A stretch of 64,000 bases of DNA from Pseudarthrobacter enclensis (GTDB lineage: Bacteria > Actinomycetota > Actinomycetes > Actinomycetales > Micrococcaceae). The translations under genes and the position numbers were made by a program. Under the pieces are notes generated by a model. That model saw only the letters and a list, made by a program, of their open reading frames with translations, did not search any database and was not told where the DNA came from. This document shows positions 44,133-53,044 of the stretch, one piece after another (position 1 is the first letter of the stretch; each line of letters begins with the position of its first letter). The DNA lies in the NCBI RefSeq assembly GCF_030811655.1, contig NZ_JAUSRE010000006.1, positions 62,001 through 126,000 on the forward strand. The letters run 5' to 3'.

Positions 44133-46084
44133 GCCGGCGGCAGCCCCCGGGACTTTAGTTTCGGGTCGGCGCCATGCAGGGCACGCAGGCCGTTCAGGAT
44201 TGTTGCCAGGTCCACCAGCTCCTGCAGGAGGGCTCCGGCCACGGCTGGAATGTACCCGGTCATGGCGATGGCCATCAGGACGACGCTCAGCCCTATGCCG
44301 GTCCAAATGCTCACCAGCGCTACGGCCATGGTCCGCTTTCCGATGGCCACTGCCTGGGCCACCTTGGACAGGTCATCAAGCATGATCACGACGTCGGCAG
44401 ATTCGCTTGCCGCCGTGGCCCCTTTGGCCCCCATCGCAATCCCCACGTCTGCCGCTGCCAGGACAGGAGCATCGTTGACACCGTCACCCACCATGAGGAC
44501 CGGCCGTTCCCGAATCGCGGCCACTGTGTTGACCTTGTCCTCGGGAAGGCATTCAGCCTGGACATGGTCGATGCCGGATTCTTCGGCGATGTGCGCGGCT
44601 GTGGCGCTCGCATCCCCGGTCAGCAGCATGGTGTTGTGCACGCCAAGGCGTCGCAGGCTGGCGAGGGTGTCCACGGCATTGCCGCGCAATGGATCCTTCA
44701 TGATCAGGGCGCCTGCGTACCGGCCGTCTACCGCGACGTGGACGGCCAGCTGACCGCTGTGGACTGCTGCTTCCCTGAATCCGCTGGAGGAGCTTCGGAC
44801 CAGACCGGCCTTTCCCACCACCACCTGCCGGCCCCCGCAGACAGCCTCCACACCGTGGGTTGCGCTCTCGGTGGCCTGCTGCACCGGCAGAAGATCTAGG
44901 TTGGCTGCCGCAGCGGCTTCGATCACCGAGGCTGCCAGAACATGTGACGAGTACTGCTCCGCCGAGGCAGCCAGCTGCAGGACCTTCCGGCTGCCCAGCG
45001 TTTCGCCCTGGCCGGGGGCCAGACGGATCTCGTCCAGGACGGGGCGGCCGGAGGTGAGCGTTCCGGTCTTGTCGAAGACCGCTGACTGTGCCTTCGCAAG
45101 CTGCTCAAGGGTCCTGGTGTTCTTGATAATGATGCCCTTGTGTGCTGCCTGGCTGGTACCCGCCAGGAACGCCACCGGGGCGGCGATCAGGAGCGGGCAG
45201 GGCGTGGCCACCACCAGCACCTCGGCGAAGCGGAGCGCCTCGCCGGACAGGAACCAGGCCATAACGGCCATGGCCAGCGCCAGGGCGGTAAAGGGAACAG
45301 CGTAGCGGTCAGCAAGCCGGACCACCGGCGCCCGGCTGTTGGATGCCTCCTCGACCAGCGCAATGATGCGGCTGTACTGTGAGTCCGCGGCGGAAGCGGC
45401 TGCCCGCAGCCGGATGGCCGCCACGCCGTTTACCGCGCCGCTGAGCAGCTGTTGGCCCCTGGTGCGCTCGACGGGAAGGCTCTCTCCCGTCAGCGACGAT
45501 TCGTCCAGGCTCGCTGAGTCCGAGAGGAGTTCGCCATCCACGGGTACCAGCTCGGAGGGGCGGACCACCAGCACGTCCCCTGGAACAACGTCACCGATGG
45601 GCGTTTCCTCGAGTACTCCGCTGGCTCCTTCACGGTGCGCGAAGCGCGGGGCCCGGTCCAGCAGGGACCGGAGTTCACGGGCAGCACGGCCCTGGGCAAA
45701 GTTCTCCAGCGCTTCCCCGCCGGTGAGCATCAGGATGACCACCAGGGCAGCCAGGTACTCACCCACGGCAACGGTGCTCGCTATCGCCATCAGGGCCAGC
45801 AGGTCGATACCCCAGCGTCCTTCCCGCAGGGCGCGCAGCATCCCCGCCGCACGGACCACCACGATCACGGCGGCGTAGGCCGAGGCGAGGACGCGCGCTT
45901 CCTCGCCCAGGCCGGATTGCAGCAGCACCAGCGCAGCCACCAGCATCAGACACGTCAGGGCGACAACGGGATACCGCCTGACGAAGTTCCGGCCCTTTTC
46001 GAGGGGCGACGCAGCGGGCCCCTGGCCATCAGAATTGCCGGGGCTTCCGCTCGCAGCCGCGGGCGGAGCGGGTTGCCTCCTCAT
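44129..46084 (-). CDS. Heavy-metal-type (P1B) P-type ATPase without N-terminal metal domain
   Basis: A 651-residue pump: two leading helix pairs, actuator with SLTGESLPVERTRG, intramembrane motif VATPCPLLIAAPVAFLAG (Thr294-Pro-Cys-Pro297), phosphorylation site FDKTGTLTSG (Asp338), hinge MVGDGVNDAPVLAAADVG and two terminal helices. TPCP replaces the CPC or SPC motif of most P1B pumps, and there is no N-terminal HMA or CxxC domain, so the metal cannot be assigned. ATG 46084. Divergent from the flavodoxin gene; three DosR-like boxes lie between them. Confidence 0.9.
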   Translation of the reverse strand: MRRQPAPPAAASGSPGNSDGQGPAASPLEKGRNFVRRYPVVALTCLMLVAALVLLQSGLGEEARVLASAYAAVIVVVRAAGMLRALREGRWGIDLLALMAIASTVAVGEYLAALVVILMLTGGEALENFAQGRAARELRSLLDRAPRFAHREGASGVLEETPIGDVVPGDVLVVRPSELVPVDGELLSDSASLDESSLTGESLPVERTRGQQLLSGAVNGVAAIRLRAAASAADSQYSRIIALVEEASNSRAPVVRLADRYAVPFTALALAMAVMAWFLSGEALRFAEVLVVATPCPLLIAAPVAFLAGTSQAAHKGIIIKNTRTLEQLAKAQSAVFDKTGTLTSGRPVLDEIRLAPGQGETLGSRKVLQLAASAEQYSSHVLAASVIEAAAAANLDLLPVQQATESATHGVEAVCGGRQVVVGKAGLVRSSSSGFREAAVHSGQLAVHVAVDGRYAGALIMKDPLRGNAVDTLASLRRLGVHNTMLLTGDASATAAHIAEESGIDHVQAECLPEDKVNTVAAIRERPVLMVGDGVNDAPVLAAADVGIAMGAKGATAASESADVVIMLDDLSKVAQAVAIGKRTMAVALVSIWTGIGLSVVLMAIAMTGYIPAVAGALLQELVDLATILNGLRALHGADPKLKSRGLPPA

Positions 46085-46161
46085 TCAGCCCCACATCCAG
46101 GGGGATGGTGACGGTCGTGGCGCATGGATCCGAACCTACCCGGGTCCTGGCAGCCGGGCTA

Positions 46162-46175
46162 GGGCATTTGGCCCC
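46162..46175 (-). promoter_or_regulatory. DosR-like box 11 (GGGGCCAAATGCCC on minus strand)
   Basis: 77 bases upstream of the heavy-metal ATPase gene; first of three boxes in the 199-base divergent region. Confidence 0.6.
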
Positions 46176-46200
46176 GCCTTGTGCCAGCCGCCGGCCAAGG

Positions 46201-46214
46201 ATGACTTTTGGCCC
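46201..46214 (+). promoter_or_regulatory. DosR-like box 12 (ATGACTTTTGGCCC)
   Basis: 69 bases upstream of the flavodoxin gene; same 14-mer as box 10. Confidence 0.75.
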
Positions 46215-46233
46215 TGCCCCCGCGGCCGGATCC

Positions 46234-46247
46234 GGGACCAAGGTTGA
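46234..46247 (+). promoter_or_regulatory. DosR-like box 13 (GGGACCAAGGTTGA)
   Basis: 36 bases upstream of the flavodoxin gene. Left half canonical, right half poor. Confidence 0.5.
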
Positions 46248-46283
46248 GGCATCAAAACATTCGCAGACAAACCGGAGCCCCTC

Positions 46284-46736
46284 ATGAAAGCCGTCATCCT
46301 TTATGACACCGCGTATGGGAACACCAGAACCATCGCCGAAGCCGTGGCGGCCAATCTCGGGCGAAGCGCGGCCGCTGTTCCAGTTGACGGTTTTGATGCT
46401 GCCGCGCTGCACCCGGGGGACCTGCTCGTCGTCGGGAGCCCCATCAACGGCTGGAAGCCAACCGCCAGGATCAGTGAAACGCTGGCTGGCCTAGCCCGCC
46501 ACGGGCTCTCCGGAGTGAAAGCCGCCGCCTTCGACACAAGGGTAAAGCTGTTCATTCATGGTGATGCCGCGAAAAAGATGACCAGAGCCCTCGCGGACGC
46601 GGGCGCCAGCATCGTGGGCGGCCCCATGGCTTTCTATGTCAAAGGCAGCGAAGGCCCGCTGATCGATGGGGAGAAAGAGCGGGCGGCAGCGTGGGCCGCC
46701 GACCTTGCGGCGTCGCTGGACATCCGGAAGGCATGA
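46284..46736 (+). CDS. Flavodoxin domain-containing protein
   Basis: A 150-residue flavodoxin-fold protein with an FMN phosphate-binding loop (YDTAYGNTRTIAEAVA, normally T/SxTGxT) and VVGSPINGWKPTARISETL. Ends with an alpha/beta half, KLFIHGDAAKKMTRALADAG. Probably an electron carrier or quinone reductase-like protein. ATG 46284 with CGGAG upstream. Two boxes in front suggest strong DevR control. Confidence 0.88.
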   Translation: MKAVILYDTAYGNTRTIAEAVAANLGRSAAAVPVDGFDAAALHPGDLLVVGSPINGWKPTARISETLAGLARHGLSGVKAAAFDTRVKLFIHGDAAKKMTRALADAGASIVGGPMAFYVKGSEGPLIDGEKERAAAWAADLAASLDIRKA

Positions 46737-46910
46737 GCAAGCTGCCTCCGGGTGCACCACCTGGAGCTCACGGAAACTTCACAGCTCGACGCCGAGGTGC
46801 GGGGCTGGCTCGATGCTGGAAGCGTACGACGCCGCCGCCTGATCAACCTGCGTTCCTTCCAGGGTCCTATGGCCCTGTCAGCCGCCAGGCAGCACGTCCA
46901 CGCTGGTGCC

Positions 46911-47378
46911 ATGACTGAAAATGACCAGCCCCAAAAGATCCATATCACCGAACAACCAGTCGCTGTGGTCCGTGAACGGGTTCCCATGGATGCGCTGACG
47001 GGTTTCTTCGGCCGGGCCTTTGGTGCCGTCATGGCGGCGGTCCAGACGCAAGGCGCCAGCCCTGCCGGTCCGCCGTTCGCGCGCTACCACGGAATGCCGG
47101 GCGAAACCGTTGACGTCGAGGCGGGGTTTCCCGTCGCGGGAAACTTCCACGGTACCGGCGACGTGGCCAGCGGCACACTTCCCGACACGGATGCCTTCGA
47201 AGCCGTCCACGTGGGGCCGTACGACACTTTGGGCACCACATACGACGCCATCCGGGAACGCATGGCGGTCGAAGGGGCGGCGCCTGCCGACAGCATGTGG
47301 GAGTACTACCTGACCGACCCCGAACAGCAGCCGGATCCTGCTACATGGCAGACCCGGGTTGTCTGGCCCGTCGCTTAA
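46911..47378 (+). CDS. GyrI-like small-molecule-binding domain protein
   Basis: A 155-residue protein of the AraC effector-binding/GyrI-like fold: KIHITEQPVAVVRERVPMDAL, GPPFARYHGMPGETVDVEAGFPV, AFEAVHVGPYDTLGTTYDAI and MWEYYLTDPEQQPDPATWQTRVVWPV. No DNA-binding domain is attached; such stand-alone domains bind small hydrophobic molecules. The frame is open back to GTG 46752 (53 more codons of unknown similarity), so the start is uncertain. I chose ATG 46911 because the fold begins there. Confidence 0.78.
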   Translation: MTENDQPQKIHITEQPVAVVRERVPMDALTGFFGRAFGAVMAAVQTQGASPAGPPFARYHGMPGETVDVEAGFPVAGNFHGTGDVASGTLPDTDAFEAVHVGPYDTLGTTYDAIRERMAVEGAAPADSMWEYYLTDPEQQPDPATWQTRVVWPVA

Positions 47379-47420
47379 CGGGGGTCCCGGGTGACCGGGG
47401 TCCGGGGCCTGGGCCCGGTG

Positions 47421-47774
47421 CTATGACGTCCTGCGGCGGCTAAACGTGAGTTCCCAAGGCTGCGTGCCTTGGCTTGTCTCCTGCCATCCGTCGCGGGCAA
47501 TTTCCTGCCGCAACTGCTTGAGGCTGGCCTCCAGGCCAGGAGCCCAGGCCTCTTGCGGAGGGGTCCGGTCCAGGGGTGGCCCGGGGAAGGTGTCGCTGGC
47601 GTAAAGCCGCGTGCCGTCCTCCGTCCTCCCCACGAACTGCAGCTGCGTCCGCCCGTATTGGGACCCGAGGGTGTAGAAGATGCGGGCCCACCATTTCCGC
47701 GATGCGGCATCCTCGAGCTCAATCCGGAGCCGTTCCTCCGCGCCGTGGCTTGGCTGCCGGGCAGTTGTGGACAT
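47421..47774 (-). CDS. Hypothetical protein (117 aa) under a DosR-like box
   Basis: Not recognised. A soluble, Arg/Glu-rich protein with RLRIELEDAASRKWWARIFY, GRTQLQFVGRTEDGTRLYAS and a C-terminal WELTFSRRR. No membrane segment or signal peptide. The ATG at 47774 has GGGAGGAAG just upstream; a longer form to 47930 would include the box region and is unlikely. DosR-like box 14 lies 69 bases upstream. Confidence 0.75.
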   Translation of the reverse strand: MSTTARQPSHGAEERLRIELEDAASRKWWARIFYTLGSQYGRTQLQFVGRTEDGTRLYASDTFPGPPLDRTPPQEAWAPGLEASLKQLRQEIARDGWQETSQGTQPWELTFSRRRTS

Positions 47775-47843
47775 TTCTTCCTCCCGGCGGACCGCAAACA
47801 TCTTCCAACGTGGCATTCTGCCAAGGACCGGGACCGCGGGCCA

Positions 47844-47857
47844 GGGCCTTTGGTCAC
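47844..47857 (-). promoter_or_regulatory. DosR-like box 14 (GTGACCAAAGGCCC on minus strand)
   Basis: 69 bases upstream of the hypothetical gene at 47774; both half-sites good. Confidence 0.7.
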
Positions 47858-47992
47858 CGGCTGCCTGACGCCGGCGCCAGCCCGCACAAACCTCGGGACT
47901 GGCAACGACGGCGAAGGCCCTGTTGTCCATTGATCCGCCTGCGCCGGCCGGACGCCTGACGCCCGGTCGAACTCATGGGCCGGCGGCGATCA

Positions 47993-48006
47993 GGGACTTT
48001 GGTCCC
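47993..48006 (+). promoter_or_regulatory. DosR-like box 15 (GGGACTTTGGTCCC), best match
   Basis: Almost perfect palindrome, GGGAC-TTTG-GTCCC, within CAGGGACTTTGGTCCCTAAA; it is the closest match to the mycobacterial DosR consensus. 154 bases upstream of the YegP-like gene. Confidence 0.8.
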
Positions 48007-48160
48007 TAAAAGCGGGGCGGCGTGGTTTGAGAGGGTGGTGGGGCCGGAAGATGCACCGTGGCTGGGGTTGTGCGTCCCGGATTGCTGGACGGGAAGTCGG
48101 CCAGCCCGCCGCCGACAATGAAGTCGGCGGCGGCAGGATCGCGAAGGAGAGAACAGGCAT

Positions 48161-48433
48161 ATGGCAGGTACGTTCGAACTGTTTATTGATGAAGAATCCA
48201 AGATCCGGTTCCGGCTGGTCATGCCGGATGGGCATGTCCTGGCGGTTTCCGGGCAGTTCACTGATAAGCAGGCAGCGGCCGCAGCCATAGCCGAGGTACG
48301 GGAATGTGCCGGGACGGGACTGATCCGTGACGTTGCCCCGCCGCCTCCCGGAATTATCCTGGCTCCGGCACCCCACCCGCGGTATGCAGTGCGCCGGGCC
48401 TCCCGCCGTCTGGGGGCCCTTGGGGCGGCCTGA
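48161..48433 (+). CDS. YegP/DUF1508-like small protein
   Basis: A 90-residue protein with one DUF1508-type unit, FELFIDEESKIRFRLVMPDGHVLAVSGQFTDKQAA, and an Ala/Arg/Pro-rich tail. Family function unknown. The second half-repeat common in YegP proteins is missing. ATG 48161 with AAGGAGAG at suitable distance. Confidence 0.8.
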   Translation: MAGTFELFIDEESKIRFRLVMPDGHVLAVSGQFTDKQAAAAAIAEVRECAGTGLIRDVAPPPPGIILAPAPHPRYAVRRASRRLGALGAA

Positions 48434-48454
48434 CACTGCGCAGCCGGGGAGGGG

Positions 48455-49912
48455 CTAAAAGCCCGAGGAACTGCCGGAGCCGGAGAAGCTTCCACCGCTG
48501 CTGCCGTATCCGGTGGTGCTGCCACCGCCTCTGGCTGAGTTGACGCTGCTCACTCCGGTGTTAAAACCGGAGCTGAACGTGGCTACCGTGAAAAACTGGT
48601 ACGACGGATACACGGTGCCCAGGATGCTCGGTTCGTAGGTCCTTCCCCTGCGGTGGTCCAGTCCCTCATGGGCGGTATCCATCTGTTCGCGCATCAGGCG
48701 TGCCTCGCGCTCATTCCTGGCAAACCCCTGAATCACGGTTTCAGCGTGGTTCTCCAGCAATCCTGAGAGCCGGGTCCGTGCCTCGTAGAGCCGGTCCAGG
48801 GCCTTTTCCGGTGTGATCCGGCCGTCGGCAAGTTCCGCCGTCCACTGTTCTATCTCCCGCAGGCTCCCGTCCCGGAAGGACCGCAGGGCCGTGGCCGTGG
48901 CGGAATCCCCTTGCCCGTGGCGTTTGGCCAGGAGCTGTTCCAGTCCGGCCAGGTCCTTCCGGAAGGGGGCGAGTTGACGGTCCCAGGCGGTTGGCCACGT
49001 GGCGGCGCGGTTAAGCAGCGCGTTGCTGTCCGCGATGACGTCATCCAGCGCGTCAAGTTCGGCGGCACTGTCCGCAAACTGCCGGGCAAGCCTGAGGTTC
49101 TTCCGGCTGCTCAATGATCGTTTGCCAAGTGCATGCACCTGGTTGGACAGCTCGGTGGCAGCGGCATACCGGCTGAGGAAGGTCCTGTGCTTCTCCAGGA
49201 CCTGGCTGCCGTAGCGGGATTCTTCAGGGATGGTGGCGGCATTGAGTTCCGTCACGTCCAGGTCCATGCTGACATTGGAATAGCTTCGGTCCCCGCGTTC
49301 GATCTGTTTGCGGCAGGCCGCCCGGGTCACCGCGCGCACAACAAGCCACGCGGCCGCCGCCAGGACAACGAGTCCGAAGGAAACCCACGCTGTGATCAGG
49401 AACGCTGCCGACCTGTACCACGGCTGGTTGATCAGCTCCGCCGCGCGGCGGATTCCGGCCACCGTGCCGTCGGTCCACTGTGCATCCCGGAACAGTTCCT
49501 TGGACGCATCCTGGATGTCGCTGCGCTGCTCCAGCGACACCTTCCGGTCCTCGCCCATGTACGTCCCCACATGCCGGCCAACCGGGTCAAGCGCGAAAAT
49601 GAACAGCCCGTCCGCCCATTTCTGACCGTCTGCGCTGATCCACTCCGGATGCCGGGACCGCGCGAACTTCAGGACCTCTTCATTCAGGTTGTCCTCCGCC
49701 GTTCCGTTGTAGGTGAAGACGGCAACCTTGGTGGGTTCGTAGAACTGTATGCGTTCGACGGCGGGCAGCAGGGTTTTTTGGTCGAGCACCCCGGCCGTGT
49801 CCTCCACCACAACAGCGACGGGTGCCACGGCCGCGCCTGGCGCCGCCAACCCCAGGAGAAGGGCCGCGACGGCAAGCATCATTGCGGCGATCCGGCTGAC
49901 CACGCTGCCCAT
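48455..49912 (-). CDS. DUF5129/TPM-like exported membrane protein
   Basis: A 485-residue protein with a signal peptide (MMLAVAALLLGLAAPGAAVAP), an extracytoplasmic domain of TPM-like pattern (VVVEDTAGVLDQKTLLPAVER, TKVAVFTYNGTAEDN, WADGLFIFALDP), a membrane helix (AAFLITAWVSFGLVVLAAAAWLVV), a long coiled coil (about 230-425) and a Gly/Ser-rich tail. It matches DUF5129 of Actinobacteria; function unknown. ATG 49912 with GGGGAGGG close upstream. Box 16 lies between it and the divergent Usp. Confidence 0.82.
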   Translation of the reverse strand: MGSVVSRIAAMMLAVAALLLGLAAPGAAVAPVAVVVEDTAGVLDQKTLLPAVERIQFYEPTKVAVFTYNGTAEDNLNEEVLKFARSRHPEWISADGQKWADGLFIFALDPVGRHVGTYMGEDRKVSLEQRSDIQDASKELFRDAQWTDGTVAGIRRAAELINQPWYRSAAFLITAWVSFGLVVLAAAAWLVVRAVTRAACRKQIERGDRSYSNVSMDLDVTELNAATIPEESRYGSQVLEKHRTFLSRYAAATELSNQVHALGKRSLSSRKNLRLARQFADSAAELDALDDVIADSNALLNRAATWPTAWDRQLAPFRKDLAGLEQLLAKRHGQGDSATATALRSFRDGSLREIEQWTAELADGRITPEKALDRLYEARTRLSGLLENHAETVIQGFARNEREARLMREQMDTAHEGLDHRRGRTYEPSILGTVYPSYQFFTVATFSSGFNTGVSSVNSARGGGSTTGYGSSGGSFSGSGSSSGF

Positions 49913-49965
49913 GTCCCTCCCCAATACTTAGAATCAGGATGGAACCAGGGAGCGGGGCCGCCAAA

Positions 49966-49979
49966 GGGCCGAAGGTCCC
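49966..49979 (+). promoter_or_regulatory. DosR-like box 16 (GGGCCGAAGGTCCC)
   Basis: 36 bases upstream of the Usp gene at 50016 and 53 bases upstream of the divergent DUF5129 gene at 49912. Confidence 0.75.
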
Positions 49980-50015
49980 GCTGGTGAAGCCCGGCCCTAG
50001 CGGGAGCGCAGTCGT

Positions 50016-50867
50016 ATGAGGCAGGACCCAGGTGCCATCGTAGTCGGCTACGACGGCTCGGATGAGGCTGCAGCCGCCGTTCGCTGGGCGGCGCGGCATG
50101 CGCGTGCCACTGGCTCGGCCCTGAATGTGGTGCATTGTTCCCTGTGGCCGCTGCTGACCAGGCATCTCGGTCCGGTTCCGGGCGTGTCGAACAGCGGCCT
50201 GGAACAGTCGGCCCGGTCCGTCCTTGAGGAAGGGGTGGCGCATGCGGCCACGGAAGCAGAGGGCCTTCAGATCAAAAGCACCCTGCTCCACGGCTTGCCC
50301 GCGAAGCTGCTGGTTGAAATTTCCGCCGGGGAAAAGCTGCTGGTGGTGGGAAGCCGCGGCCTGGGCGGCTTCCTTGGGCTCCTGGTAGGCTCCGTGAGCC
50401 TGGAACTTGCAGCTGCTGCTGCCTGCCCTGTAGCCGTGATCCGGCAGGACCTCTACCCGGACGGCCCCGTCGTCGCCGCCGTCGACGCGGAAGGTTCGCC
50501 CACGGTGCTGGAAGACGCCTGCGGGTTGGCTTCGGCGCTGAAGGCGCCCCTCACGGTGGTCCACGTCCGGCACCTCCCTCCCGGCTACTCCCGGCGCGGC
50601 CCGCACGAAGCAGGGACGGAGGCCCGGAAGGTCCTTGAAGCCGCCCTTAACCAGGCCCGTGCCAGGGCGCCCGGGCTTCGCGTTGACGGCAGGGTACTGA
50701 CAAACACGTCCATCCCGCGTGCCATCCTGGAAGCCTCGAAGGAAGCGCGGATGGTGGTGGTGGGTTCCCAAGGCAGCGGCGTCCTCAAGGAGACCATCGG
50801 TTCCACTGCGCACGCCGTTCTGCACCACGCCCAGGGACCTGTGCTCGTCTCCCGCAGGGGCAGCTGA
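50016..50867 (+). CDS. Universal stress protein, tandem domains
   Basis: A 283-residue two-domain Usp. The N-terminal domain (AIVVGYDGSDEAAAAVRWAARHA) has a complete loop GSRGLGGFLGLLVGSVS; the C-terminal domain starts VVAAVDAEGSPTVLEDACGL and has GSQG-x8-GST, one residue short. Unlike the paralogues at 22360 and 34631, the intact loop is in the first domain. ATG 50016. Right-hand edge of the island. Confidence 0.92.
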   Translation: MRQDPGAIVVGYDGSDEAAAAVRWAARHARATGSALNVVHCSLWPLLTRHLGPVPGVSNSGLEQSARSVLEEGVAHAATEAEGLQIKSTLLHGLPAKLLVEISAGEKLLVVGSRGLGGFLGLLVGSVSLELAAAAACPVAVIRQDLYPDGPVVAAVDAEGSPTVLEDACGLASALKAPLTVVHVRHLPPGYSRRGPHEAGTEARKVLEAALNQARARAPGLRVDGRVLTNTSIPRAILEASKEARMVVVGSQGSGVLKETIGSTAHAVLHHAQGPVLVSRRGS

Positions 50868-51031
50868 TCCCGGAGCGGAATGGTGGGTCCACCAGGAACC
50901 CGCATTCGTGGACGGTGATGACAACGTAGGCAAGAATGAAACGACGCATGAAGTCACTGCCAAGGAGGTTGGACCATGGGCGCCACGCCGCCTGAACACC
51001 GGTTTGTCCACTCTCCACGGAACGCTGCTCA

Positions 51032-51901
51032 ATGACTGCGGTAATTCTTGGCTGCGATACAAACGCCCTGCTCCGCTGGGGCTACCCTGCCGCCGTCGGG
51101 CACGTTGCCTTACACGGCGGGATACTGAAGCGCTGGCCCCTCTACTCCTGCCCCGATGTGGAGGAGGGGACCGAAGCCTGGCTCCTGGTGCACGGCAGCA
51201 ATGACGCGGGCAGCGGCCTGATGGGCCACGGGTTGGTGATGTCGCAGCCCTGCCGGGTTGACCCGGGCGGCGATCACGAAGCCGCCGGCTGGTTCGTCGC
51301 CGTCGCCTTCGACGCCCTGCTCCCGCTGGGCGAACAAATACGTGCCGGCACCGTTGGCAACGTTATCCCTAAGGACCTCTGGGCCCAGGCGGCCGGGCCC
51401 GCCCTGGTGACCTTGCCGCCGTCGTACGTACCTGTCCTGCGCCGGCTCTGGCGCGAGCTGGGACCGACCACGGCGGATCCGGCCGAGGTGGTTGGCGGAA
51501 GCCTTCCACCTGCGGCAGTCAGCAATATCCAGGTGAACCGGTATGAGAGGGACCCCGACGCGCGGCGGGCTTGCCTTGCGTTCCATGGCACGAGATGCGC
51601 CGCCTGCGGCTTTTCCTTCGAATCCACTTACGGCGAAACCGGCACAGGAGCACTTGCCGTGCACCATGTGGTACCGCCGGCGATGCTTGAGGGCGGGTAT
51701 GAATTGGATCCCATCGCCGACCTCGTTCCGCTCTGCCGCAACTGCCACGCGGTGGCGCATGGCGCCACTCCGCCATTGAGCGTCACCGAACTCCAAAGCA
51801 TGATCTCCGGCGCGGGCCACCTTAGGGGCGACGTGGTAGCCGCCCCGGTCCTCCAGGCACAGGAGGATGCACGGCGGATCCTCGAAGCCGGCCAGGCGTA
51901 A
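51032..51901 (+). CDS. HNH endonuclease domain protein
   Basis: A 289-residue protein. The N-terminal region, about 170 residues, is unrecognised (LGCDTNALLRWGYPAAVGHV...). The C-terminal HNH nuclease has a CAACGF zinc knuckle, LAVHHVVPP as the ββα-Me core, and LCRNCHAVAH. Target unknown; restriction or DNA-repair roles are both possible. ATG 51032 without a clear ribosome site. Confidence 0.85.
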   Translation: MTAVILGCDTNALLRWGYPAAVGHVALHGGILKRWPLYSCPDVEEGTEAWLLVHGSNDAGSGLMGHGLVMSQPCRVDPGGDHEAAGWFVAVAFDALLPLGEQIRAGTVGNVIPKDLWAQAAGPALVTLPPSYVPVLRRLWRELGPTTADPAEVVGGSLPPAAVSNIQVNRYERDPDARRACLAFHGTRCAACGFSFESTYGETGTGALAVHHVVPPAMLEGGYELDPIADLVPLCRNCHAVAHGATPPLSVTELQSMISGAGHLRGDVVAAPVLQAQEDARRILEAGQA

Positions 51902-51932
51902 GGTTTCCGTAACCGGCGGTAAAATTGCAGGG

Positions 51933-53015
51933 ATGACATTGGCCGCACGCACCGGCAGGGCCTTCCCCTTCGCACGAAGCGCCCGGAATGCGCTGCGCCG
52001 CGTCCCCGTGTGGACCTGGCGGCTCCTGATGCATTCTGTCAGTGCACGCGAGCAGGCGCGGTTCAATACAGATCCGATAACCGAGGTGGCCTACACCCAC
52101 GACATCGACTACGTGGGCGACGGACTCCGCGCCCACCGCCTAGACGTCCTGGCGCCGCTGGGTGCGGCACCCGACTCCCCCCGCGGAGGGGTCAGTCCCG
52201 GGGCGCCGCTTCCCGTCTACGTCTACTTCCACGGCGGAGGCTGGACATCCGGCGACAAGGCTGCGTTGACCAAGTACTGCGCCAGCCAGGTGCTGGGCGG
52301 CATGGTTGTGGTCAACGTCAATTACCGGCACGCACCCCGGTTCCAAATGGGACACGTGCTTGAGGATGCGAACGCCGCCCTGGCCTGGGTTGCCGCCAAT
52401 ATCGGCAGGTACGGCGGAGATCCCCGGCGTCTGGTCCTGGGCGGGGACTCGGCCGGCGGGCAGATTGCTGCGTTGCTCACCGCTGCCAGCCTGCGTCCCG
52501 AACTGGCGGCGCACTACTCGCTGGAGCCCGCTGTTCCGGCAGCGCAGCTCAGAGGGCTTGTCCAGCACTGCAGCGTGGTGGACTTTTCCGTGTTCTTCGA
52601 GGCAGGGTTTGTCCTCAGCCTCAATTTCGTCCGGATGCTCCTGCCAGCGGCCGCTCCGGTACCATACCTTTCCGCGCCCGGCAGCCGCAGGCGGGCCCCG
52701 GCAGGCACGACGGCCGCCCGGCTCAGGGCCGCGGCGGGCTTCCTGTCCCCGATTGAGTGGCTGGACGGGAACCATCCGCCGGTGTTTGTCAGTACGTCGG
52801 AGCGTGACTACTTCTATCAGGCGAACGTCAATTTCATTGAGCGGCTTCAACAGCACAGCGTACCGGTGGATGCCGTGATCTATCCGTGGGACAGCGCCAA
52901 CACCGAACACACCTGGCAACAGGATTATCATTACCCGGAATCCCAGGAAGTGTATCGGCGCTTGCACGCCTTCGTCCGGGATGTGGCGCAACCACCCGCA
53001 TCCGCCTCTGACTAA
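51933..53015 (+). CDS. Alpha/beta hydrolase (HSL/esterase-like)
   Basis: A 360-residue hydrolase with oxyanion motif YFHGGGWTSGDK, RHAPRFQMGHVLEDANAAL and nucleophile GGDSAGGQ, and a C-terminal EHTW with the likely His. Probably a carboxylesterase. ATG 51933 with weak GCAGGG site. The first 40 residues are Arg-rich (ARTGRAFPFARSARNALRR) without a signal peptide. Confidence 0.85.
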   Translation: MTLAARTGRAFPFARSARNALRRVPVWTWRLLMHSVSAREQARFNTDPITEVAYTHDIDYVGDGLRAHRLDVLAPLGAAPDSPRGGVSPGAPLPVYVYFHGGGWTSGDKAALTKYCASQVLGGMVVVNVNYRHAPRFQMGHVLEDANAALAWVAANIGRYGGDPRRLVLGGDSAGGQIAALLTAASLRPELAAHYSLEPAVPAAQLRGLVQHCSVVDFSVFFEAGFVLSLNFVRMLLPAAAPVPYLSAPGSRRRAPAGTTAARLRAAAGFLSPIEWLDGNHPPVFVSTSERDYFYQANVNFIERLQQHSVPVDAVIYPWDSANTEHTWQQDYHYPESQEVYRRLHAFVRDVAQPPASASD

Positions 53016-53044
53016 GCGTGGTGGGCGTGGACTATCTTGGGTAC

